Assembly: GCF_014898055.3 (NCBI RefSeq)
Contig: NW_023601104.1
Coordinates: 86,845,106 to 86,909,105, forward strand
From: Talpa occidentalis
Lineage: Eukaryota; Chordata; Mammalia; Eulipotyphla; Talpidae
Length of the DNA: 64,000 bases
Direction of reading: 5' to 3'
In this document: positions 56,070 to 64,000 of the stretch, piece by piece
Position numbering within the stretch: the first letter of the stretch is position 1
How the letters are laid out: every line of letters starts with the position of its first letter
Program-made: the position numbers and the translations under genes
The notes under the pieces: generated by a model
Seen by the model: the letters and a program-made list of their open reading frames with translations, nothing else
What the model was told of the DNA's origin: nothing
The model's database searches: none

Positions 56070-56819
56070 ATGAAGTCTTTTTTTGTCCTTTATAACACTT
56101 ACTAAACTTGTAATTATTTGATCCATGTTCTCCATCCATCTGGACAACTTGGCTATCATGTCATTATTCCATTTCATTACTTAGTAGAGTGTTAGCTCTC
56201 AAAAAATATTGAACCAAATGACTACATATAGCAGGGAAATGCTCCCTCCAAAGTACTTCCTGTCTTTCACATCACAGCACACATATGCACACACACAGAG
56301 GTTTACTTGTTCTGAAAATTATTTTAAAGAATAGAAACAACCTACCTTTCATTTCAAAACTGCAGAAAGAAACAAATACTTTTTTATCCCCTTGTGTTGA
56401 GACAGCACAAAGATTCTATTTCTTCCTCTTAAACTACTACATTAATCTTCATTATTAAGTATCTCAAATAGGCACTGGGAGAATTTGTAGTGGAGTAAGG
56501 ACAACATGTCTGATTTTCAAGCTTTCATTTTAAGGTATATCAAACCATGGGTGGCTTCCCAAGTAGGTAATACCACCTCCCAGGACAGTAGACACAGCAG
56601 CCTCCCCAGTAAATATAATATGAAGGTCTCCTCCCTCTTAAGTACTTTGAATGCCTTCAGGCAACATTCCTTTCTGAGGGCAGGACAAGGGCCATGGGAG
56701 AGGGTGTTGGGGGTCGGGGAGCAGAGGAGATGGGAAATGAATAGCATCAAACATTAACCTGCTCTGTGTAGTCTTAGTAAAATCACTTGGTTTCTATGTT
56801 TATTTTTTCCACAAAACAA
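56070..56819. other. Unique sequence
   Basis: Overlapping open frames at 56506-56757 (plus) and 56750-56517 (minus) are mutual shadows without protein resemblance. Confidence 0.45.
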
Positions 56820-57008
56820 ATTTTATAAATGTCACACATGTATTATTTCATTTGATCTTTCCTAGGCATTATTTTGTATTATTGGAATTAATATTTTGCA
56901 TATGCAGAAACTGGGTTTAAATGACAGCTTTAGGGTAAAAGTGCTGGCTAGAGGCAAAGCTGGGTCTCTATTGTGAGGTGATGAAGGGGCATGGTATAGC
57001 AATCACGG
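56820..57008 (+). repeat. MIR-like relic
   Basis: ATGTATTATTTCATTTGATC, TTTTGCATATGCAGAAACTGGG and GGCAAAGCTGGGTCTC fit MIR in plus orientation, with a further MIR-like TGTGTGACCTTAG phrase beyond the LTR insertion at about 58028. Confidence 0.55.
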
Positions 57009-57357
57009 TGAGACACAGGGCAAGCTAGGAATTAGGCAGTTTTAGGGACAGTGCAGGAGGGGACCTCTGAAGAATTTAGGGAGGCTTCAGAGATAAGGAC
57101 AACCAAGAGAATGTAACCTATTCCACTAGGAAAAACAAACATCTCAGGACCAAGGACAACATTGTTAACGCTGGTCCTGGTTTCCTTCAGGTGGTAAAGG
57201 GAGGCAGAGATTGGAGAAATGGAGAGTGGTTTAATTTATGGACAACTTAGAAGGGGAGCTGTTTAACCTCAATGCAGGGATGCTCATCCAGAGGACTGGG
57301 CCATAAAGATAAAGATGTAACAAATGGGGAAAGAGAAAGCTGTTAGATAAGGAATGT
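57009..57357 (+). mobile_element. Partial ERV1-like LTR (5' half; same family as 40.8 kb)
   Basis: It begins TGAGACACAGGGCAAGCTAG and stays about 93-95% identical by eye to 40754-41098 up to GATAAGGAATGT, where similarity ends abruptly. The 3' half (TATA box, polyadenylation signal, U5) is absent. Confidence 0.9.
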
Positions 57358-58015
57358 GTTAATCCCAGGCATTACAGGCCAGAGTGAGGGGCACTCCAGG
57401 AACTGCAAAACTTCCTGCTTTAAGTAGGTTCTGCCACTGTCGCATCAAGGCAAAACATACTCTAGTGCATAAGACCTTCAATAGAAAATAACTTTAATGC
57501 AATTAGTGTGCAGAAACAAGAGAAGAGAAAGAATATAGTTAAAATAGTTTCCTCATGAAATACCCAAAATTACCCACACCCTTGTAGGTAAATGTCCAGC
57601 CAAATAGGGTTGGCCCCCGCAGGGCCGCTGAGGCCCAAAAGCCTGCCGCAAGTCTAAGGTACCTTCTAGCAGGGACCCATAGGAAAGGCGCAGTAGGAGC
57701 CAGGCAGGTCTGGAAGGAAAGGAGCAAAATCAAACACCAGGTCAAGATAAAGGCTGCCATTGTCAGCCTCTCCACAGGTCTCTCAGCCACGTCTCTGTCT
57801 CTTTCTAGTGTCTCCTTCCATGCGCCCCAAGTCCCCGGCACAAGTTCAAGGCCGAGAAGCAAGCACAGCTCCTTCACATGTCTCTGCTCCATGTGCTTCC
57901 TCCAAGTCTTCCTGATCTCCCTTCCTTCTCTGTCTCTCTAGCTTTCCCCTGTCCAGTTCCACCCTTCATTAGGGTGGGGCAGGGAACCTGGAACCTCCCC
58001 TTTCATTGGGGATTA
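57358..58015 (-). other. GC-rich block, possible LTR in reverse
   Basis: It starts exactly where the 57.0-kb LTR breaks off. Read in reverse it ends GGGATTAACA, contains GCATTAAAGTTATTTTC as a possible polyadenylation signal with R/U5-like sequence after it, and has a GC-rich upstream half. That fits a nested minus-strand LTR, but I found no TSD and no clear left end. An ATG-to-stop frame of 117 codons (57892-57539) includes a hydrophobic stretch (FILTWCLILLLSFQTCLA). I do not recognise a protein. Confidence 0.4.
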
Positions 58016-58134
58016 CCCGTTTATTGTCTGTGTGACCTTAGAAAAAGTCTGCATTTTCTGAGTTTTAGTTTCCTTAAAGATGTTTTAAATGGGCCTAATG
58101 AGGAAGAGAAAGCTAGGGGGTGACAGCATTAATA

Positions 58135-58380
58135 TTAGTTTTTTTTTAATTTTTAAACAATTTTTGCTTCCCCCCACCCCCTCAGATTGAGTCCCCATAG
58201 AATTTCCTTCCCCAAGGCACCCATGCACCATCACCTCAGTCCTCTGTGCTCCTCCCTCCCTCCCTCTGATCCCTCTACCTTCTCCTCTTCTGCAGGATGT
58301 CTCTGATTTATAATTGTCTGTTTTTGCTTTGTTGTGTTTTGTACTGTTATTATTTTTTAACCTCAGCTGTTTCTGGGCTA
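58135..58380 (-). mobile_element. Degraded L1 3' end, minus strand
   Basis: T/A-rich tail complement, then TTGCTTCCCCCCACCCCCTC, CTCCCTCCCTCCCTCTGATCCC, GATGTCTCTGATTTATAATTG and GTTTTTGCTTTGTTGTG, the layout of the young L1 3' UTR complement but diverged. Confidence 0.6.
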
Positions 58381-58479
58381 AGAATAATAAAGGTTAAAGT
58401 GAGCTTGTACAGTCATCCAGGCTAGGGCAGCTGTGAGGTGGTGGCACTCTGATGAAAGCAGTGCTTCCCAATGCAGGCG

Positions 58480-58660
58480 AAGAACACGGGAATTTGGAGT
58501 CAGCAAGGCTTTGTTGAAGACTCAGGGCTGCCTGAGACCTTGTCTGGGCTCCTGAATCTCACTGACTGCAGTTTCCTCATCTGTGAAATAGGAACAACGA
58601 CCGCTTCATAACACTGTCATTAGGATTAAATGAAATTAAATGCAGAAAACAGAAGTTACT
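58480..58660 (+). repeat. MIR SINE relic
   Basis: GAATTTGGAGTCAGCAAGGC, CTGCAGTTTCCTCATCTGTGAAATAGG and GTCATTAGGATTAAATGAAATTAAATGC are the MIR 3' block order. Confidence 0.8.
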
Positions 58661-60050
58661 AAATGGATGGTATTAGAAGCCCAAGAACAACAATGACAAC
58701 AATGTCTCTTCTTTACAATTGAACACACTGATAATTCAGTGCCTTACTGATTTGGCCTCAGAGGCACCCAAACAGCAGAGAAGTGAGTAAACCAGCGTTA
58801 AAAGTCTTGTATTTTCTCTGATATACAGTTTTGGTGAGTGGAAGCTAGATGAGAAGAAACTATTCTTTTTCTTTCTCCATCCCAATACCCCTACCTGCCT
58901 CAACCCACAGGGTCTATCTTAAAGATTTAAGAATACAGACACCATTGAATGCCCAAGGAGGAACTTGTACAAAATATTTTCCCTCTTCTTTCTCTATAGG
59001 GAATTCCAAGAAATCTTAGGCAAGAGATTAGACTCCTGGTGGTAACACTGTTGAAAGCCCAGGTTTCCTTGATTATTAGAACAAAGTCTCTTCACCCCGG
59101 GGACCAGATCTGAATGTGTGGCGTTTTCTGGGTTCTCTTAGGTAACTGAGAGGGGACCTTTTCGTCCCTCAGTGCTCCCTCTGCTGGTTGTCTGAAAGCT
59201 TAACACCACAGAGCAACATGATTCAGAAACTTGGGCAATAAACAAATCAGTCACTGGCTAGGTCACAGAAGTAAGTTTCCAAGAATAAAGAAGAATTATG
59301 GGGATTTGTGGCATCATATTGCATAATAATTTCACATTAAAAAAGTTTAAATCTCCCAGGAAAGGAAGAAGATTTGGTGGAGCAAAGATCATCTATTTAG
59401 CAAAGATCATCTGTTGGGTTTATGTTGGGACTTTAGGATTGCGTTGAAAATTTGACAGAATTATTAGTTCAGTTCTTGCGGATGCAGTTATTTGAAATTC
59501 TCATCTTAACAGAGCACTGCAGTTGCAATTTTATAAAATTTATTATATTTATAAAGGAACACACATGTTTATGAGACATAAGGTAGAAAACTTAGATCAA
59601 AATTAAGCAGGGTCAACAGGAAACTATTAACATTTATTTCTTCCAAAAAATAGATACAGACATTCCAGATAATCAGCTAACTTTCTTTAAAACAACAACA
59701 TCTAGTTACTTTTATTTGCCTGGGTAAAAGGAAATAGAAAAAATTAATATTGATTTGTAGATAATTCAGACCAAGAAGGGTCCAAATATCCAGGTATTTG
59801 GACAGAAGGATGGAAGGCTTTATGATTTCCTGCTGGCATTCTAGAAAGTAGGGTGGATATGATGCCCAATTGGATGTGGAGAGGATACACATTAATATTT
59901 CTTTTTCTTTATCTCATACCCTTTGCATTTGCGTTATTTTTGTGCTTTATAAATATACATACAAAGTACTGACTAGTATATAGTATATATGGAATTTATA
60001 AATGTGTCTTTTAGGAGTACATGTTCAAAATACAATATTTGGTGGGTTGG
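58661..60050. other. Unique sequence
   Basis: No gene or repeat recognised. A short duplication (AGCAAAGATCATCTRTT) occurs at about 59381-59415. Confidence 0.5.
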
Positions 60051-60316
60051 GGGCTTCTCTGTTGGCACAGGGGTTAAAGTCTCAGACCTATCAAGCTACC
60101 TCCTGCCATTGGGCCTGAGTTTGATCCCCAGCCAGGGAGCTAACCTCCATGGCACAGCAGACCTCTCCTGTCTCTCCCACTGCTCCCCTGAGCAGTGTAT
60201 TTCAATAAATCTGCCTGTTCTGCTCCCCACTCTGTCTCTAGTGAATCCTCTCACCCCCCACACCTCTGGTCTACACCCCAGTTCTTGTATGCATAAATAA
60301 ATACGTATTTTAAAAA
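60051..60316 (+). mobile_element. Type B SINE, with TSD
   Basis: Head GGGCTTCTCTGTTGGCACAG, body CCCCTGAGCAGTGTATTTCA, tail ATAAATAAATACGTATTTTAAAAA. TACAATATTT at 60031-60040 and TGCAATATTT at 60318-60327 are the probable TSD. Open frame 59989-60300 runs through it. Confidence 0.92.
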
Positions 60317-60663
60317 ATGCAATATTTACTGATAGGAGGGTGCAATGAATTAAAATCTCATGAGCACCACCCTAGGCTACTGGTCCAGTTAAATTTGACT
60401 GGGCAAAGTAGGCACATTCTCATAGTTGAATAGGATTGCTTCCCTTTGCATCAATCTGTGAAAAATATGTAGGAAATTTCGATTGCATACTCAGAGCTTT
60501 CTAAGCATGGAGAGACACACAAAAATGCCTGTGACTCCCAAAACATAGTCTCTTCATCTTTTACAGGAGATGCATTCCATTGACAAATCTCTGTGACCTG
60601 TAGACAATTCCACCTTATATTGACTCTAAACCTGATATCAAAGAAATCTAGAAATATAATTTT

Positions 60664-60722
60664 CAGGCCTACACCCCAGTTCTTGTATGTACAAATAAAT
60701 AAAATTAAATCTTAAAAAAAAC
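60664..60722 (+). mobile_element. 5'-truncated type B SINE tail
   Basis: GGCCTACACCCCAGTTCTTGTATG, then AAATAAATAAAATTAAATCTTAAAAAAA: only the last ~55 bp of a type B element. Confidence 0.88.
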
Positions 60723-61257
60723 TTTTCTAGAGGTATGTGTAAAGTGCAATGAACATCAAAGAAGGAAACAACTTAAATAATCACTAACACTTTTATATTG
60801 ACTTAGAATTTATGATTGGCTTGTAGATCTTATTTTTTAATTTTCAGAACAGTTCTGATGGATCTCAGGATGGGTTCAATTTACAGAAGATTCAACAAAG
60901 TCTTCCCTCTATGACCACCTGTAACTCCCAGATAAAACATGATAGAATTACAGAAAAAATAATGACATAAATAAGAGACCCAGCAAATAAGAAGTATCCC
61001 ATCCCCCACCCCCCCATTTTTAAGAAAACCAGGACTACGTGATACTACTTTTTCTGGTCCAACATTCACCAGAAATTCCACACAATGCCTTCATATATTT
61101 ATGCCTGAATTGCTTTAGCACCTGAAGATCTAATCCCTCCAAGCATGTTAGTGTGAATTCAGTTAAAGTAACTTCTTCACCAATATGTCAGTTGATTTGG
61201 CCTGTAATACCACTTGCAGTGTTTGAAATCTATGAATAGATTTCAGATTACTATTTG
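60723..61257. other. Unique sequence
   Basis: A C-rich run (CCCACCCCCCCA) lies near 61005. Nothing else recognised. Confidence 0.5.
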
Positions 61258-61269
61258 TCTTCATTGTTA

Positions 61270-61509
61270 ATTTTTTTAGATAAAGATTTATTTATGTATT
61301 TATTTATACAAGCACTGGGTACAGTCAGAAGCGCAGGAAGGTGAGAGAATTCACCAGAGCCAGAGCAGGGAACAGAATAGGCAGACTTACGAAATACACT
61401 GCTGAGGGGAACAGCAGGCGCAGCAGGAGAGGTCTGCCGCGCCATGTGGGAACCTTGCCGATGGTGGGGATCGAACCAGGGCTGCAGAGGCTGCACCAGG
61501 GAGGCCCTA
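61270..61509 (-). mobile_element. Type A SINE with head deletion, with TSD
   Basis: Normal tail and body, but the head complement jumps from GGCTGCAGAGGCTGC to ACCAGGGAGGCCC. About 40 bp are lost between the B and A boxes, including GGGCAGCTTCGCAACCCAGC. TCTTCATTGTTA at 61258-61269 and 61510-61521 is a perfect 12-bp TSD. Confidence 0.93.
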
Positions 61510-61521
61510 TCTTCATTGTTA

Positions 61522-62350
61522 TCTGCTAGCTTTTCAGTTTCCTCAGGCAGCAGGCTAATCCTTCAGCTACTCTTCCTTAATTCTGAACACTGCTTTGAAA
61601 CAGACCTCTTATGTTGAATTTTATCTTCATTTTCCAGACTTTTCCCTCCTCTCCTTCTCCCACATTTGACTATAAAATTTGAAAAGAGTAGTTAAGGTTC
61701 ATAATAAAATGAACCAAAATCCTTGGACCTGTCACCATTAATTGCTTTCAAATTTTGGCCTGTCTTGATGAAATTTGTTTCTTTATTTCCTCTTTGAAAA
61801 CAAATCTCCATTATTGGACATCTGGGCTGGAATTTCTGAGAAGAAAAATATTCAGACGCTCTTGAAGTGTGTCCAAGTTCTCAAGTCTTTTTTTGTAAGT
61901 AGGTAATACCACTTGTTTGAAAAAAAAGAATTCTTTCCCCAGTTATATAGTCTCTGTCATGTGCTCTGCTAAGCAACTTCCATTAAAAGTATGAGTTGTT
62001 AGACATGAGGACAGAGTTAAAAGGAGTGACTCTTTTGTACTATATAGAATAATTTAATGGGAAGAGGAGTTTATGAGTTTTTAAATTAAGCATCATAGAG
62101 CACCATATGAGAAAAGAGTGATTTTTTGAAGCCATGTGTACAGTTGTGACTTATTCTTAAGATAGAGAAAAAAAAATCAAAACTTGCTCAAACTGTCTTT
62201 TAATCTTATTCTTGAACATCAACATTTACTTACACAAAACTTTAAAAATTATTCTGTTTCAGAGCTTTTACTTATATCTACTGCCAGTTTTGTATTTCTA
62301 GCATCAACCTACTTCAAAAGCTATCACAGAGATAATCATAACAGTCTATA
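61522..62350. other. Unique AT-rich sequence
   Basis: Nothing recognised. Confidence 0.5.
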
Positions 62351-62368
62351 GGTTGGAGATATTTTATT

Positions 62369-62943
62369 TTATTTATTTATTTTTTAAATAATAAATTTTA
62401 TTTTTATATTCCCCATACAATTGCAACCCCCCCCATTCTGACCCCAATCCCTCCCCTCCCACCCCCACCCCCAAAAAATGTCTCTGGTTCATAGTTTTTT
62501 GTTGATTTTGATTTTCACTTTCTTATAGTTATTCATTTTCCTGGTCCCTTATTTAAGTTTTCTAGATTCCTGCTATGAGTGAGACCATCCGGTATTTTTC
62601 TTTTTCTTTTTGGCTTATTTTGCTGAGCATGATCCCTTCCAGCACCATCCATGTTGCTGCAAATTGCATGTGTTTATCTTTTTTGAATGCTGAGTAATAT
62701 TCCATGGTGTATATGTACCACATCTTCTTGATCCAGTCATCTATTTTTGGGCATTTGAGCTTAGCTATTTGAGCTCATCTATTTTTGGGCATTTCCAAAG
62801 CTTAGCTATTGTAAATAGAGCTGCTATAAACATAGGGGTGCAGGTGTTCTTTGGAATTGATGTTTCTGTGTCCTTTGGGTAAATACCTAGGAGTGGAATT
62901 GCTGGATCATGTGGAAGCTCTATGTTTAGTAGGTCCAGAAATC
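62369..62943 (-). mobile_element. Young 5'-truncated L1 3' end, minus strand, 18-bp TSD
   Basis: Perfect TSD GGTTGGAGATATTTTATT at 62351-62368 and 62944-62961. The reverse strand has the A-rich tail, the G-rich 3' UTR tract, the ORF2 end (reverse of TGAGTAATATTCCATGGTG) and the [12 protein letters not shown] region, truncated at about codon 150 from the end. A local duplication of CATCTATTTTTGGGCATTT is described in the findings. Confidence 0.96.
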
Positions 62944-62961
62944 GGTTGGAGATATTTTATT

Positions 62962-64000
62962 GGACACATCTATGTGTATCCTCTTCTATTCTGGACTCAA
63001 GTGAGAGGATAAGCAAACAGTGGCAGTAAAGCATATGACAATGAAAAGAAGATGCTAGAAGCTGAGGGGTGACTGCTTCCAGCAAAAAGGCTAGTGTTGA
63101 CAATTGTAACCTAATCAAAGTAGGTATTAGTCTGCCAGCCACCGGGATGGGACAAGAGAGAGCTTCCAGAACTGAGCAACTGGTGAAAGAATCCCAGGTG
63201 AATTACCTGTCAGTAAAAACAGTGGGATGCAAGGATTAAATTTTTTTAATTTTTAAATTAAAAAAGTGGGATACATCATAAGACTTGCCATAGAATTAAA
63301 ACATACTTAACATGACAGGAAACCAGCATTGAAATACAGATATATTATAGTATTTAAGAGGCCAACAGGAGGTGAGAGAACAGCCAGGAGTCATAAATGC
63401 AGGCATGAGATGCCCAGGAGCTACTGCAGTGGCCTCATGTGGGACTAGCATTACTCTGGAAATGGCATTTGGGACACACCGGGACTACCCTATCTGGCTT
63501 TTAAGAGAACTTACCAATGTAGGGATAATGAATGGAGTAATATCTGATGTAAAAATAGATAGAATGCTATCTTGAGAGAGCAGCAAAATAAAAGGAGGTA
63601 CCAATGTTTTGCTTTCCTCTGTTTGTAAGGATAGAGGAAGCTTGAACACATTTATATGTAGAGCAGAAATAGCTTGAGAAAAAAGGAAATGTCAGTGGTA
63701 CAAGGATACCGGGGAACATGAAAAGGTTAATAATGCACTGAAAATTTTCAAGTACTTCTGGACATAGTTGTGTTTGATAATTTCATTCTAATCCCTACAA
63801 TGAGCTTGGCTTTGTGCAAGGTGCCAGGGAATCATTAATTGAGGATATTCTTTACCATTTTTAGATTTTGTGGGCTAGTCTAGAAAATGCAATTAAGGTG
63901 GCATGATAGCATGAAGAAACAGAGCTGCAATAAGTCTATGTAATCCAGATTTTAGAAAAGTCAAGGAAATCTTCCTAGAGAAACTGATACCTTGTATATA
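62962..64000. other. Unique sequence to the right edge
   Basis: No gene recognised. The 67-codon plus-strand frame at 63372-63575 and the 61-codon minus-strand frame at 63142-62957 show no family resemblance. An A/T-rich palindromic stretch (TTTTTTTAATTTTTAAATTAAAAAAG) is at 63240-63266. Confidence 0.5.

Noticed and set aside
57539..57892. 117-codon frame with a hydrophobic segment, as a possible membrane protein
   Set aside because: It sits in a GC-rich LTR-like block. There is no homologue I recognise and no promoter context beyond the possible LTR.
1..64000. CRISPR arrays, operons, ribosome binding sites, rRNA, bacterial or phage systems
   Set aside because: None seen. The repeat content is that of a mammalian nuclear genome.

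Overview
This window looks like mammalian nuclear DNA from a gene desert. I find no intact host protein-coding gene in 64 kb. Almost every recognisable feature is a transposable element or its remains. The mammal-wide relics (MIR, L2, MER5A-like, MaLR LTRs, old L1M) put it in a placental mammal. The lineage marker is an abundant tRNA-Glu-like SINE of about 260-280 bp, with its head beginning TCCCTGGTGGCGCAG. Its tail carries repeated AATAAA signals and a TCTTT-type Pol III terminator before the A-tract (the 'T+' SINE layout). My best guess is a laurasiatherian, and among these a rhinolophoid bat (a Rhin-1-like SINE), but that name comes from memory and needs a consensus search.

I use two labels for this SINE. 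Type A is young and CpG-rich, reading CACTGGGTACAGTCAGAAGC in the tail-first orientation. Type B is older, with GAACTGGGGTGTAGGCCAGA at the same place. A third form is head-only and about 100 bp long; it occurs at 40.5 and 48.5 kb.

Layout. 0-3.1 kb: 5' end of an L1 on the minus strand (ORF2 start, decayed ORF1, GC-rich 5' UTR with about 200-bp tandem monomers). 5.7-9.5 kb: old L1M relics holding SINEs and a segment between perfect 32-bp direct repeats. 10.0 and 14.8 kb: two 5'-truncated young L1 3' ends with target-site duplications (TSDs). 16-20 kb: old L1M, SINEs and MIR. 20-26 kb: mostly AT-rich unique sequence with L2, MER5A and another old repeat. 26.4-27.4 kb: ERV LTRs between 72-bp inverted arms. 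28.2-29.8 kb: a UCHL5 processed retrocopy, itself hit by a SINE. 30-37 kb: SINEs, an ancient LTR and microsatellites. 38.6-41.5 kb: two solo LTRs with 4-bp TSDs. 41.5-51.6 kb: SINEs, L1M and two oppositely oriented MaLR LTRs. 51.6-64 kb: L1 3' ends, a second copy of the 40.8-kb LTR family, a GC-rich LTR-like block and two more truncated young L1s.

There is no operon-like or pathway-like organisation. The interest lies in the insertion history: nested insertions, deleted SINEs inside intact TSDs, and several rearrangement footprints. Limits: family names are from memory, element edges are usually good to about 10-20 bp, and edges marked by TSDs are more exact. Stretches described as unremarkable may still hold enhancers or lncRNA exons that cannot be recognised by eye.
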